Assembly (NCBI RefSeq): GCF_007896845.1
Contig: NZ_VOHS01000007.1
Location: 62,001-126,000 of the forward strand
Reading direction: 5' to 3'
DNA from: Chitinophaga pinensis
Lineage (GTDB): Bacteria > Bacteroidota > Bacteroidia > Chitinophagales > Chitinophagaceae
DNA: 64,000 nucleotides
The translations under genes were made by a program, and so were the position numbers. The notes beneath the pieces were generated by a model. The model did not search any database. It was not told where the DNA came from and saw only the letters and a program-made list of their open reading frames with translations. Every line of letters starts with the position of its first letter. The first letter of the stretch is position 1. Positions 43,726 through 53,260 of the stretch are shown one piece after another.

Positions 43726-46716
43726 ATGAAGAACACGTTATCGAAAGTAGGAGCCATCCTGCTATGCCTGCTATTGTGGGGCACATTTATCAGCGCACAG
43801 TCCGTCCCCATAAGCGGCAAAGTGACTGGTCCGGATGGAAACCCGATCATTGGCGCTTCAGTCGCCATCAAAGGACAAAAAAAGGGTACCGTTACAGATG
43901 TAATGGGCGCATACAAACTTCAGGCGCCCGGTACAGCCACATTAATTATTTCTTTTATCGGTTATCTGCCACAGGAAGTACCTGTCAATAACAGAAGCGA
44001 AGTCAACGTAAAACTCGAAGAAGACCAGAAGAAACTCGACGAGGTTGTTGTAGTCGGTTATGGTCAGCAAAAGAAAAAAGACGTTACCGGTTCCATTTCC
44101 TCCATTAACAGTAAAGCGATTATGGAAGTGCCTGTTACAAATGCCCAACAGGCCCTGCAGGGAAGAACGCCCGGTATCGATGTATTAAATAATAGTAACA
44201 AACCGGGCGATGAACCCAGGGTCAGAGTAAGGGGTACCCGTTCCCTGTCAGCAGGTAATGATCCGCTCTATGTCGTAGACGGTATCCCTTTCGCGGGTAA
44301 TCTGAATGATATCAATCCACAGGACATCGCTTCCATGGATGTATTAAAAGATGCCTCTGCTACCGCTATCTACGGTTCCCGTGGTGCAAATGGCGTCGTA
44401 CTGGTCAGCACCCGTAAAGGCAAAATAAGTGCTCCGCAGGTGACCTACAGCGGTATGTATGGTATCGTTAATACCCTCGGTAAAACAGATATGATGGACA
44501 GTCAGCAGTACCTCGCCATGAAACGTGAAGCGAACCGTGCTGCTGGTTTATATGACGACAATAACCCGGATGCCTCCGACGCTAAAATATTCACCGCTAC
44601 AGAGATCGCCAATATCAAAAAAGGTGTAAACACTGACTGGCAGTCCCTCATGCTAAGTCAGGGCTGGCAAACACGTCATGCACTCGGCGTAAGTGGTGGA
44701 ACAGAAACTACTAAATATGCCGTAACCGGTGGTTACTTCAAAGATGAAGGTGTACTGAAACTACAGAGCTATGAGCGTTACAACTTACATATTGCAGTAG
44801 ACCAGATGATTGGCAAACGTATCCAGATCGGAGCCTCCTCACTGGCTACCTACAGCATGCGTAAAGGTGGTACCTACAATGGCATGAGCGCCTCTCTTAA
44901 AATGCTGCCGATAGCTGATCCTTATGATGCCTCTGGTAAACTGATCACCTACCCTACCGCCGATAACCAGCAACCTAATGCATTGTTGGATTATGAAGAT
45001 GGTAACCGGGTGGAAAGACTCAGTCATATCCGCTTCTTTAACAGCCTGTATGGAGAAGTATCACTGTTCGACGGACTGAAATACCGGCTGAATGTTGGTA
45101 CCGACGTAATGCAGAATAACTATGGTCTCTTTCAGGGTAAAAAGAATACCGACCTGCTCATTGGTGGTGGTGATGCTACCGCAACCAAACAAGGCCAGTT
45201 TGTATGGGCATATACCGTGGAAAATCTCCTGAACTATAACAAGACCTTTAAGAAACACGCACTGAACGTTACTGCTTTATATAGCGTACAACGTCAGCGC
45301 GAAGATACTTCTACCGCTTCCGTAAGAGGTATTCCGGTGGAATGGCAGGAATATTATAACCTCGGACAGGCAGCAAACGTAACCGGTATCGGTAGTCAGC
45401 TGGGCACATGGACCATCCTCTCTTATATGGGCCGCGTGAACTATGGTTATGATGACCGTTATCTCGTTACACTGACCTTACGTGCGGACGGATCCTCCCG
45501 CTTTGCTCCCGGACACAAATGGGGCTACTTCCCATCTGTCGCATTAGGCTGGAATGTGAGCAGCGAAGACTTTATGAAAAGCGTATCATGGGTCGAAAAC
45601 CTGAAAGTACGTGGTAGCTACGGTCGTATCGGTAACACAGGTATACCGCCCTATGCAACACAAGGGTTGCTCGGACGTTCTCCTTATTCCTTCGGTAATA
45701 AAGGTGTCACCGGTTTCTCTCCGATCTTGCTGCGTAACCCGAACCTGACATGGGAAACAACTGCCTCTACCAATATAGGTATAGACTTCAGTATTCTTAA
45801 AGGGCGTATCAGTGGTAACGTCGATGTCTACAAACAGAAAACAACTGACCTGTTGCTTCAGCGTTTCCTGCCCTTCAGTAATGGCGTAGACTACGTACTG
45901 GAAAACACAGGTGTTACACAGAATAAAGGTATCGAGATTGGCTTATCCACCGTGAATCTGGAAACTAAAAGTGGCTTCTCCTGGACCATGGATGTCAACT
46001 TCTACATGAACCGTGAAAAGATCCTCGCTTTAGGTGAAGGCAAAACACAGGATATCGGTAACGGCTGGTTTGTAGGTAGTCCGACTTATGTATACTACGA
46101 TTATAAAAAAGTAGGCATCTGGCAGGATGAAGCAGCCGCACAGGTATATAAACAACATCAGGGGGAAATACAGCTGGCGGACCTGAACGGAGACAAAAAG
46201 CTGGATGATAAAGATCGTACAATACTGGGTGCTCCGCAGCCCAAATGGTCAGGTGGTATGACACAGCGTGTTGCCTATAAAGGATTTGATCTGTCCGTTG
46301 TTGCGTTTGCCCGTATGGGAAGTACCGTAAAGAGTGATTTCTATTCTACGTTCAATACCCTCTTCGGCCGATATAATAACCTCGATGTTGACTACTGGAC
46401 GCCAACCAATCATACCAATGCATTCCCTCGTCCGAATGCCAATCAGGAACGTCCAAACAACTACAACACCCTGAGTTATTTCGATGGATCTTTCTTCAAG
46501 ATCCGCAATATCACACTCGGCTATTCCATGCCGAAAAGCATCATGAAACGCTGGCAGATGGAAGCCTTACGTTTCTCTGTTGATGTAAAACAACCATTGA
46601 TTCTTGCACCTTACAGACAGAAATATAAAGGTATCGACCCGGAAGATGTGAACGTGATTGGTGTAGATGCTCCGGCTACATGGATGTTACAGTTTGGTGT
46701 CAATGCTACTTTTTAA
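43726..46716 (+). CDS. SusC/RagA-type TonB-dependent outer-membrane transporter (pair 2)
   Basis: 996 residues from ATG 43726 (MKNTLSKVG). A start at 43675 would place 17 odd residues before a normal signal peptide and is not used. Signal peptide of 24 residues (cut after ISA), carboxypeptidase-regulatory-like domain at about 28-98 (ISGKVTGPDGNPIIGASVAIKG), the KKLDEVVVVGYGQQKKKDVTG segment near 102-122, a plug domain with VDGIPFAGNLNDINPQDIASMDVLKDASATAIYGSRGANGVVLVSTRKG, and a barrel ending MLQFGVNATF. It imports a substrate with its SusD partner and is presumably released by a sugar that binds a LacI-type regulator encoded elsewhere. Confidence 0.95.
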   Translation: MKNTLSKVGAILLCLLLWGTFISAQSVPISGKVTGPDGNPIIGASVAIKGQKKGTVTDVMGAYKLQAPGTATLIISFIGYLPQEVPVNNRSEVNVKLEEDQKKLDEVVVVGYGQQKKKDVTGSISSINSKAIMEVPVTNAQQALQGRTPGIDVLNNSNKPGDEPRVRVRGTRSLSAGNDPLYVVDGIPFAGNLNDINPQDIASMDVLKDASATAIYGSRGANGVVLVSTRKGKISAPQVTYSGMYGIVNTLGKTDMMDSQQYLAMKREANRAAGLYDDNNPDASDAKIFTATEIANIKKGVNTDWQSLMLSQGWQTRHALGVSGGTETTKYAVTGGYFKDEGVLKLQSYERYNLHIAVDQMIGKRIQIGASSLATYSMRKGGTYNGMSASLKMLPIADPYDASGKLITYPTADNQQPNALLDYEDGNRVERLSHIRFFNSLYGEVSLFDGLKYRLNVGTDVMQNNYGLFQGKKNTDLLIGGGDATATKQGQFVWAYTVENLLNYNKTFKKHALNVTALYSVQRQREDTSTASVRGIPVEWQEYYNLGQAANVTGIGSQLGTWTILSYMGRVNYGYDDRYLVTLTLRADGSSRFAPGHKWGYFPSVALGWNVSSEDFMKSVSWVENLKVRGSYGRIGNTGIPPYATQGLLGRSPYSFGNKGVTGFSPILLRNPNLTWETTASTNIGIDFSILKGRISGNVDVYKQKTTDLLLQRFLPFSNGVDYVLENTGVTQNKGIEIGLSTVNLETKSGFSWTMDVNFYMNREKILALGEGKTQDIGNGWFVGSPTYVYYDYKKVGIWQDEAAAQVYKQHQGEIQLADLNGDKKLDDKDRTILGAPQPKWSGGMTQRVAYKGFDLSVVAFARMGSTVKSDFYSTFNTLFGRYNNLDVDYWTPTNHTNAFPRPNANQERPNNYNTLSYFDGSFFKIRNITLGYSMPKSIMKRWQMEALRFSVDVKQPLILAPYRQKYKGIDPEDVNVIGVDAPATWMLQFGVNATF

Positions 46717-46734
46717 TGCAATAAAAAAATAGTT

Positions 46735-48348
46735 ATGAAAAATATATGCTGGTACCTGTTTGTATGCGCGTGCATCGTAACAGGATGCAACAAAATGCTG
46801 GATGAAGATGTGGTATCTTCCGTAACAGATGATTTCTATAATACCCCCGGAGGGTTTACTACAGCAGTCAATGGTAGTTATGCCGCTTTGCGTAGTTTCT
46901 ATAGTACAGAAAGAGGAATGACGGTAACCGTATTTGGTACAGATACTTATACCAATGGTTCTGATGGTGATTTCAAATTCACCAACCAATACACTTCACA
47001 ACTCGATGGTCGTTACGCACACCTGAGAGAAATATGGAACGCTTTTTATCAGTCTATCAACACCGCCAATGCAGTCGTTAGCAGAGCAGATCAGGTACCG
47101 GAACTGGATAGTATATCCAAGCGTTCCGGCATAGCACAGGCTCGTTTTTGCCGCGCGAATTATTATTTCATTCTGTTGCAGATGTTTGGTGCTGTACCAT
47201 TACGTCTGACCGAAAATACGCAGATCGTAACAGAAGCACATCGCGATCCTGTTCCGGATATCTACAACGCAATTATTGAAGATTTAAATTATGCTGCACA
47301 GTCATTGCCGGTTACGCAATCTGAATGGGGCCGTGCTACGAAACCTGCAGCAGAGCATCTGCTGGCAAGAGTATATCTGACGCGTGCCACCTCCGAAGCA
47401 AAAGGTACACACGACTATGACAGTGCTGCCACCTATGCAACAAAAGTGATCAACAATTATGGTTTGTCGTTATTGCCTGACGTCGGACAGGTATGGGCAC
47501 AGGGTAAAGAGAATAACGCAGAAACTATCTGGGCCGTACAGTATACCAATGACGCTCTGTATAACTCAGGCGATAACAATGCCTGCCGGTTTTTCCTGAT
47601 GCAATACGATGTATTGGGAGGGATGAAACGTGATCTGGCGAATGGTACTCCCTGGAAGCGTTTCCGCCCTACGAAATTCCTGTTGGATACACTATATGCT
47701 GACAGAGTGAATGACGCCCGTTACGATAAATTTTATACTGTCGTATGGTTTGCCAATGCCGGTAGTGCGAAGCTGAAAGTAGGCGATACTTCCGTATACA
47801 TGCCGGGACGTGATGTATCTGATGCAGTGATTGCCAGCAAGAATTATCAGCTGGTACCACCACGCAATTATACAGAAAGACTGTATCCTTCACTGAATAA
47901 ATTTGCCGATGCATTGCGTCCGGATAATCAGGCTTCAGGCGTCCGCCCGTTTATTGCGTACCGTCTTGCAGAAGATTACCTGATCGCAGCAGAAGCATAC
48001 ATGTATAAAAATGAAAAAGCAACAGCGGTAACTTATCTGAATACGTTACGCATGCGTTCAGCAGCTGTTGGTGCTACAGCGGAAGAAACCAATGCACACA
48101 AAGAAGCCATGAAGATCTCAGAAGCGCAATTAGATATAGACTTCATTCTGGATGAACGCGGACGGGAACTCGTGGGTGAACAGTTGCAATGGTTTGACCT
48201 GAAACGTACCAACAAACTGCTGGAACGCGTGCGCCTGCACAATCCGCAGGGTGGACCGAATATCGAACCGAAACATTTACTGCGTCCTATTCCGCAGGAC
48301 CAGATCGACAGAACGAGCAATGAGTTCCCACAGAATCCAGGTTACTGA
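46735..48348 (+). CDS. SusD/RagB-type nutrient-binding lipoprotein (pair 2)
   Basis: 537 residues. Lipoprotein signal ending VTGC (Cys18), SusD N-terminus KMLDEDVVSSVTDDFYNTPGGFTTAVNGSYAALR, helical repeats with GIAQARFCRANYYFILLQMFGAVPLRL, and the C-terminal FILDERGRELVGEQLQWFDLKRTNKL and PIPQDQIDRTSNEFPQNPGY. Starts 18 bp after the SusC stop. The terminator at 48456 closes the operon. Confidence 0.95.
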   Translation: MKNICWYLFVCACIVTGCNKMLDEDVVSSVTDDFYNTPGGFTTAVNGSYAALRSFYSTERGMTVTVFGTDTYTNGSDGDFKFTNQYTSQLDGRYAHLREIWNAFYQSINTANAVVSRADQVPELDSISKRSGIAQARFCRANYYFILLQMFGAVPLRLTENTQIVTEAHRDPVPDIYNAIIEDLNYAAQSLPVTQSEWGRATKPAAEHLLARVYLTRATSEAKGTHDYDSAATYATKVINNYGLSLLPDVGQVWAQGKENNAETIWAVQYTNDALYNSGDNNACRFFLMQYDVLGGMKRDLANGTPWKRFRPTKFLLDTLYADRVNDARYDKFYTVVWFANAGSAKLKVGDTSVYMPGRDVSDAVIASKNYQLVPPRNYTERLYPSLNKFADALRPDNQASGVRPFIAYRLAEDYLIAAEAYMYKNEKATAVTYLNTLRMRSAAVGATAEETNAHKEAMKISEAQLDIDFILDERGRELVGEQLQWFDLKRTNKLLERVRLHNPQGGPNIEPKHLLRPIPQDQIDRTSNEFPQNPGY

Positions 48349-48455
48349 TATCTGTTATGAACGGCTCTTTCTTCGTGCATAGTTTCGTACAACCCGCCTG
48401 ACAGCTTACGGGTTAACTACAAAAAGACGCAAAACGATCCCTCATAAATAATCGT

Positions 48456-48498
48456 TACTCCGGTAGTATATACTTAATACTACCGGAGTATTTTTTTT
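48456..48498 (+). terminator. Rho-independent terminator after SusD pair 2
   Basis: TACTCCGGTAGTAT pairs perfectly with ATACTACCGGAGTA over a 7-nt loop, followed by eight T. Confidence 0.95.
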
Positions 48499-48500
48499 GT

Positions 48501-48508
48501 TAACTTTA
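48501..48508 (+). promoter_or_regulatory. Putative -7 box of the DJ-1 family gene
   Basis: TAACTTTA is one base off TAnnTTTG and lies directly after the preceding terminator, 28 bp before the ATG at 48536. No TTG is at the expected -33 position. Confidence 0.35.
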
Positions 48509-48535
48509 GACACTTCACCCTAAAAATCCCCACAC

Positions 48536-49117
48536 ATGGCACAACAAAAGATTCTCTTTCTGACAGGAGACTATGCAGAAGATTATGAAACAATGGTACC
48601 ATTTCAGATGATGCAGATGGTCGGACACATTGTGCATGCGGTATGTCCTGATAAATCAGCAGGCGATAAGATCATTACAGCGATTCATGATTTTGAAGGA
48701 GATCAGACCTACAGTGAGAAACGTGGGCACCACTTTGTGCTGAATGCCTCTTTTTCAGATGTACAGGTGGCCAATTATGATGCATTGATGATAGCAGGAG
48801 GCAGGGCGCCTGAATACCTGCGTCTGAATGCAAAGGTGATCGATATCGTTAAACAGTTTGTTGCAGCCGATAAACCTATTGCCGCTGTTTGTCATGGTAT
48901 TCAGATCCTGACCGCAGCAGATGTGGTGCGTGGTAAAAAACTGACAGCTTACCCCGCTGTTGCGCCGGAAGTGACAATGGCCGGAGGTACTTATGCTGCT
49001 GTCAATATAGATGAAGCAGTGACCGATGGGAATCTCGTAACAGCTCCGGCATGGCCGGCACATCCGCAGTGGATAGCAGCTTTCCTGAAGGTGCTGGGGA
49101 CGAAAATCGAGTTATAA
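48536..49117 (+). CDS. DJ-1/PfpI family protein
   Basis: 193 residues of the class I glutamine amidotransferase-like DJ-1/PfpI fold: [14 protein letters not shown] (with a conserved Glu), the nucleophile elbow AAVCHGIQ (Cys119, His120), [12 protein letters not shown] and [12 protein letters not shown]. Members include chaperone-glyoxalases and proteases, and the specific activity cannot be read here. Cytoplasmic. Single gene between two terminators. Confidence 0.9.
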   Translation: MAQQKILFLTGDYAEDYETMVPFQMMQMVGHIVHAVCPDKSAGDKIITAIHDFEGDQTYSEKRGHHFVLNASFSDVQVANYDALMIAGGRAPEYLRLNAKVIDIVKQFVAADKPIAAVCHGIQILTAADVVRGKKLTAYPAVAPEVTMAGGTYAAVNIDEAVTDGNLVTAPAWPAHPQWIAAFLKVLGTKIEL

Positions 49118-49158
49118 GACCAGAAAAGACTGATAATCATTGTTAAATCATTGATACC

Positions 49159-49210
49159 AATGAGGCGTTTACATATTTATTATATTTAAATGCCTCATTT
49201 TTTTTATTTT
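49159..49210 (+). terminator. Rho-independent terminator after the DJ-1 gene
   Basis: AATGAGGC (49159-49166) pairs with GCCTCATT (49192-49199) over a long AT-rich loop, followed by a T run. Confidence 0.85.
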
Positions 49211-49211
49211 T

Positions 49212-49229
49212 GGTAGCAGAACTGCTACC
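49212..49229 (+). promoter_or_regulatory. Hairpin directly before the WG-repeat start codon
   Basis: GGTAGCA-gaac-TGCTACC is a perfect 7-bp stem ending one base before the ATG at 49231. It would cover the ribosome-binding region and could limit translation. Confidence 0.5.
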
Positions 49230-49230
49230 T

Positions 49231-50157
49231 ATGAAAAAGTATCCCATCCTCCTGTGCCTGCTGTTTCCTGCTCTTATGGGTTATACGCAGAGATTGACCT
49301 CCGCCGATAAAGCCGGAGATGATACCCTTTCACTTGTAAAGATTGAAAAAGCCGGTAAGTACGGCTTCACTGATACGTCAGGGAAGGTTGTCATTGCCCC
49401 GGTGTATGACGCGATTGGCCCATTTCAACACGGACTGGCACTTGTGAAGAAAGGCAAGAAGACAGGTTATCTGTTACCAGATGGAAAGACATCCTCATTG
49501 AAATATGACTCTGCCTGGGTAAAAGAAGGTCGCTACCATTTTGTAAAACTGGATGGTAAAGTAGGGCTGCTGGATGATAAAGGTAAAGAACTGGTAGCAC
49601 CGAAATATGAAGAAGTGAACGGCATCCGGGACGGCTATGTATCCGTGAAACAGGGTGGTAAGTATGGAGTGATCAATCCACAGGGTAAAATGGTGCTAAA
49701 GCCTGAATACGAGCGACTTGGTTTCGTGACCAACGGTACCATGCTGGTATATATTGATGGTAAATGTGGCCGGGCTGATCTGGTGAAAGGAAAAGTAGTA
49801 ATGACCGCCTATGAGAAGGTAGGCCCTTTCCGGGACGGTATGGCCTGGGTAAGACAGGATAAGAAATTTGGCTTTATTAATACAGATGGTGATCTGGTGA
49901 TCCCGGTGATGTATGACTGGGTGGGTAACTTCAACGAAGGACTGGTGGCTGTAGCAACAGAAAAGAAGTATGGCTTTATCAACAAAAAGAATCAGGTGGT
50001 AATTGCCCAGAAATATGATAAGGCATATACTTATACCAAAGGGAAAGGCATGATCAGACAGAACGGAAAGGTAGGTTATGTAGATATGGACGGCAACGAG
50101 ACCTGGGCGGAAGCCGCGCCGATATTGCCGGCTGCCCATGGAGCTGATGGTAAGTAA
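49231..50157 (+). CDS. Secreted WG-repeat protein
   Basis: 308 residues from ATG 49231 (MKKYPILLCLLFPALMGYTQ), a signal peptide. The rest is a chain of WG/beta-leucine-rich-like repeats of about 24 residues: GKYGFTDTSGKVVIAPVYDAI, KVGLLDDKGKELVAPKYEEV, KYGVINPQGKMVLKPEYERL, KFGFINTDGDLVIPVMYDWV, KYGFINKKNQVVIAQKYDKA, KVGYVDMDGNETW. WG repeats occur in many secreted or surface proteins without a defined activity. Likely periplasmic or outer-membrane-associated. Single gene with its own terminator at 50193. Confidence 0.9.
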   Translation: MKKYPILLCLLFPALMGYTQRLTSADKAGDDTLSLVKIEKAGKYGFTDTSGKVVIAPVYDAIGPFQHGLALVKKGKKTGYLLPDGKTSSLKYDSAWVKEGRYHFVKLDGKVGLLDDKGKELVAPKYEEVNGIRDGYVSVKQGGKYGVINPQGKMVLKPEYERLGFVTNGTMLVYIDGKCGRADLVKGKVVMTAYEKVGPFRDGMAWVRQDKKFGFINTDGDLVIPVMYDWVGNFNEGLVAVATEKKYGFINKKNQVVIAQKYDKAYTYTKGKGMIRQNGKVGYVDMDGNETWAEAAPILPAAHGADGK

Positions 50158-50192
50158 TATGATATATAAGTCCAAAAGGGCTAAACGAATAT

Positions 50193-50225
50193 AAAAGCTC
50201 CCGTCATTGGCGGGAGCTTTTCTTT
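50193..50225 (+). terminator. Rho-independent terminator after the WG-repeat gene
   Basis: AAAAGCTCCCG pairs with CGGGAGCTTTT around TCATTGG, followed by CTTT. Confidence 0.9.
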
Positions 50226-50288
50226 ACCCGATCCGGTAAAAAAAGTTCAAACTCCTCCGTCATCATGTTATATTAGACATGTTTTTAT

Positions 50289-50296
50289 TACCTTTG
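50289..50296 (+). promoter_or_regulatory. -7 promoter box of atpG
   Basis: TACCTTTG is an exact TAnnTTTG, 65 bp before the ATG. No TTG is at the expected spacing upstream. Confidence 0.5.
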
Positions 50297-50361
50297 CAGC
50301 CAAATTCAAAAGCCCCAAAGGGTCTAATTTACATTCAAAATAAAGTAATACATAAAACATT

Positions 50362-51246
50362 ATGTCCGGTCAGCTTAAAGAAGTTCGCAACCGTATAAAG
50401 TCAACACAGTCTAACCTGCAGATCACCAAAGCCATGAAAATGGTAAGTGCTGCCAAGCTGCGTCGTGCACAGGATGCTATCTTGCTGATGCGTCCTTACG
50501 CGCTGAAACTGCAGGAAATGTTGCAGAACATCGTTTCCAACAGTGAAGGAAGCATTGATCTGGCTCTGGCTGCTCAGCGTCCTGTAGAAAAGGTACTGCT
50601 GATAGTGATTACATCTGACAGAGGATTATGTGGTGCTTACAATTCCAACGTGATCAAAATGGCCAAGCAGGTGATCCGCGAGAAATACGAGGAGCAGTTT
50701 GAAAAAGGCCATGTTGAAATACTGCCTATCGGTAAAAAAGGCTACGAGCACTTTTTGAAAAATGGGTATAAACTGAATGATTCTTTCTGGACCCTGTTCC
50801 ATAAACTGGATTTCGAACACGTTAAACAGGCCGCTGCTTTTGCAATGGAAGGTTTTGTAAACGGTGAATATGATGCCGTTGAAATCATCTACAGCGAATT
50901 CAAAAATGCTGCTACTCAGCGTTTTGTAGCCGAACAGTTCCTGCCGGTTGCACGTGTGGAAAGCACAGATGCGAATACCAGCCGCGCTGACTTCATCTTC
51001 GAACCAGAAAAGAAAGCTCTGATCGCAGAACTGATGCCTAAAATCCTGAACACACAGCTGTACAAATCCATGCTGGATGCAAATGCTTCTGAGCACGGTG
51101 CCCGTATGACTGCGATGGATAAGGCAACTGAGAACGCAAACGAACTCTTACGTTCTTATAAGATCTCTTACAACCGTGCACGTCAGGCGGCTATTACAAC
51201 CGAACTGACGGAGATCGTGAGCGGTGCAGCAGCGCTGGAAGGTTGA
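50362..51246 (+). CDS. atpG: ATP synthase F1 gamma subunit
   Basis: 294 residues with the typical N-terminal helix KEVRNRIKSTQSNLQITKAMKMVSAAKLRRAQ, the ITSDRGLCGAYNSNV motif near 85-99 and the C-terminal helix EHGARMTAMDKATENANEL. The gamma subunit is the rotating shaft of the F1 head. No other ATP synthase gene is in the neighbourhood, so in this genome the F-type genes are split, and atpG has its own promoter and a terminator. A tight linkage to atpA, as in many Bacteroidota, is absent here. Confidence 0.97.
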   Translation: MSGQLKEVRNRIKSTQSNLQITKAMKMVSAAKLRRAQDAILLMRPYALKLQEMLQNIVSNSEGSIDLALAAQRPVEKVLLIVITSDRGLCGAYNSNVIKMAKQVIREKYEEQFEKGHVEILPIGKKGYEHFLKNGYKLNDSFWTLFHKLDFEHVKQAAAFAMEGFVNGEYDAVEIIYSEFKNAATQRFVAEQFLPVARVESTDANTSRADFIFEPEKKALIAELMPKILNTQLYKSMLDANASEHGARMTAMDKATENANELLRSYKISYNRARQAAITTELTEIVSGAAALEG

Positions 51247-51303
51247 TCTTAAGCAACTTATACACATCAGATTAACATCGAAAGATTTTGATTTCTTCAT
51301 AAG

Positions 51304-51343
51304 GGTCAAAGGCTGTATTTTCGGCCTTTGACTTTTTTGTTTT
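51304..51343 (+). terminator. Rho-independent terminator of atpG
   Basis: GTCAAAGGC pairs with GCCTTTGAC over a 10-nt loop followed by TTTTTTGTTTT. It ends seven bases before a GTG that is in frame with scpB, which speaks against that GTG as the start. Confidence 0.9.
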
Positions 51344-51382
51344 GCAGGCGTGGCAAAGGCTCCGGCCTTTTCTGCTCCGGAT

Positions 51383-52795
51383 ATGGATATTGAAAACCGC
51401 ATCATGGAAATTTCTCAGATCATACCACACATAGAATCCTTGATATTTGCTGCAGACCGGCCATTGCCGCTGCTGGATATACTTGACCTGCTGAACAATG
51501 CGCTGGCTTTCCTCGAAGACAGGGCCACGCTGGAGCAGGTAGAAGCCTCCCTCGAAGCGATCAAGGAAAAGTACAGTACTGAGTTCTATGCTTTTGAAGT
51601 AAGAGAAAGTGGCGGTGGCTACCAGTTCCTGACAAAAAAGGAATACTATCAGACGGTAGCACAGCTGAATGGTGACAAATTCCTGAAGCGTCTCTCTACA
51701 GCCGCTCTGGAAACGCTCGCGATCGTTGCCTACAAACAACCGATCTCCAAAGGCGAAATTGAGCATATCCGTGGTGTAAGTACCGACTATTCTATCCAGA
51801 AACTGCTTGAAAAAGAACTGATTGTGATTTCCGGCCGTAGCGAAAACCTGCCCGGTAAACCACTCTTGTACGCTACCTCCAAAGCCTTTATGGATTATTT
51901 CGGTCTGAACTCTCCGAAAGACCTGCCAAAACTGAAAGAGGTATTTGACGATGAATCCATCCAGCCTACCCTGATCGGTCTGGAAGCAGAAGCTAATGAC
52001 GAAGAGGCCCGTAATATGGTCGTTTCCGAAACCGGCGAACTGGTAGAACAGGATGATAACGCCGAAGGCCCTGAGGCACATCTGAATGGTCGTAAAGTAT
52101 CTACAGACGAAATCCCTGTAACAGATACACCCGATAAAAAGAATAATGATCTGCAGGCAAAGCTCTTCCTGCCTTTTGATGAAGAAGCTCCTCAGAACGA
52201 AGCTGATGCAGCTGCCGAAACAACAGAAACAGATACTGCAAATGTGAATGAGGATGAGGACAATGCTACCAGCAATGATAACGTCGTTGCCGGCACAGAA
52301 ATCCCAACCATCGATGAGGCATTAGAGGAAGAACCAGCAGAAGCAGATACAACTACTACGGACACAGAAGAAGAGGAAGAAGTCACTTACGCAACAGAAG
52401 AAGAACTGGCCGCCTTTATGAATGCAGCCGCAGACGTAGTGCCGAATGAAGATGAGGATGATGAGGACGATGACGATGAGGATGATGAAGGCGATGATTC
52501 AGAAGACGAGGAAGATAACGATGATGATGAGGAGGATGAAGAAGATGAAGATGATGAAGATGATGAAGAAGACACAGACGATGATGACAGTGACGAAGAC
52601 GAAGATGACGATTCAGATGTAGACGATGAGGATATAGACGATGACGATGAGCAGGAAGCTAAGGATAAAGAAAACGACGACGCTGCATTCGCAGCCGCAG
52701 CTAAGGAAGACTTCGATGGAGAAGATATAGACGATGAAGACTTTGACGAAGATGATGACTTCGATGATGAAGATGACGACGACGAAAAGAGATAA
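51383..52795 (+). CDS. scpB: Segregation and condensation protein ScpB with acidic tail
   Basis: About 470 residues from ATG 51383 (MDIENRIMEISQIIPHIESLIFAADRPLPLLDI). The first 190 or so are ScpB: a pair of winged-helix domains with GGGYQFLTKKEYY, LSTAALETLAIVAYKQPISKGEIEHIRGVSTDYSIQKLLEKELI and SGRSENLPGKPLLYATSKAFMDYFGL. It forms the ScpA/ScpB/SMC condensin. Normal ScpB is about 180-230 residues. Here a tail follows, first mixed acidic and then, for the last 115 residues or so, almost only Asp and Glu. scpA is not in the window. It has its own terminator. Confidence 0.92.
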   Translation: MDIENRIMEISQIIPHIESLIFAADRPLPLLDILDLLNNALAFLEDRATLEQVEASLEAIKEKYSTEFYAFEVRESGGGYQFLTKKEYYQTVAQLNGDKFLKRLSTAALETLAIVAYKQPISKGEIEHIRGVSTDYSIQKLLEKELIVISGRSENLPGKPLLYATSKAFMDYFGLNSPKDLPKLKEVFDDESIQPTLIGLEAEANDEEARNMVVSETGELVEQDDNAEGPEAHLNGRKVSTDEIPVTDTPDKKNNDLQAKLFLPFDEEAPQNEADAAAETTETDTANVNEDEDNATSNDNVVAGTEIPTIDEALEEEPAEADTTTTDTEEEEEVTYATEEELAAFMNAAADVVPNEDEDDEDDDDEDDEGDDSEDEEDNDDDEEDEEDEDDEDDEEDTDDDDSDEDEDDDSDVDDEDIDDDDEQEAKDKENDDAAFAAAAKEDFDGEDIDDEDFDEDDDFDDEDDDDEKR

Positions 52796-52810
52796 AATCT
52801 AATTATAAAC

Positions 52811-52860
52811 AAAAACGCCGGATAATGCTGATTAATGCATCATCCGGCGTTTTCTATTTC
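52811..52860 (+). terminator. Rho-independent terminator of scpB
   Basis: AAAACGCCGGAT pairs perfectly with ATCCGGCGTTTT over an 18-nt loop, followed by CTATTTC. Confidence 0.85.
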
Positions 52861-52981
52861 ATTCCCCCACAACTGTGAAAAGGGGATTAACCCTGTTTTT
52901 TACAACCACCAGCCTGAGTACCTTCGCACCCACACCGCGACCTGATTAAGCTTATTTACCCCCATCTATAAAAACATCATA

Positions 52982-53176
52982 ATGAAAAAAACTGTACTGT
53001 TTTTAACACTGATCATCTTCTCCCTTTCCTGTGGCAAGGATACCGGCACAGCTTTATCTGGCGGCTGTAATTACAACGGCCATCCCCTTAACAAAGGTGC
53101 AAGCGGTGGCTGTTATTACACCAATAGCAGTGGCAATAAGGTATATGTTGACAGGTCTTACTGCAACTGTCTATAA
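52982..53176 (+). CDS. Small cysteine-rich lipoprotein
   Basis: 64 residues. Lipoprotein signal ending FSLSC (Cys17), then GCNYNGHPLNKGASGGCYY and NKVYVDRSYCNCL, five further cysteines. The GCYY...GNKVYVDRSYC pattern recalls the PBCV basic adaptor motif; I am not sure of it. Likely a small surface or periplasm-facing lipoprotein. Followed by its own terminator. Confidence 0.7.
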   Translation: MKKTVLFLTLIIFSLSCGKDTGTALSGGCNYNGHPLNKGASGGCYYTNSSGNKVYVDRSYCNCL

Positions 53177-53178
53177 AA

Positions 53179-53210
53179 GACAAAAGCCCGGTGCAAGCCC
53201 GGGCTTTCTT
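53179..53210 (+). terminator. Rho-independent terminator after the small lipoprotein gene
   Basis: AAAGCCCGG pairs with CCGGGCTTT around a short loop, followed by CTT. Confidence 0.85.
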
Positions 53211-53260
53211 ATACACATTAATAATGTAGCAGTTATAAATTTAATCGTCCGGCTGTATCC

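Noticed and set aside
52387..52812. Poly-serine reading frame on the minus strand opposite the scpB tail.
   Set aside because: It is the shadow of the Asp/Glu codon repeats of scpB and has no features of its own.
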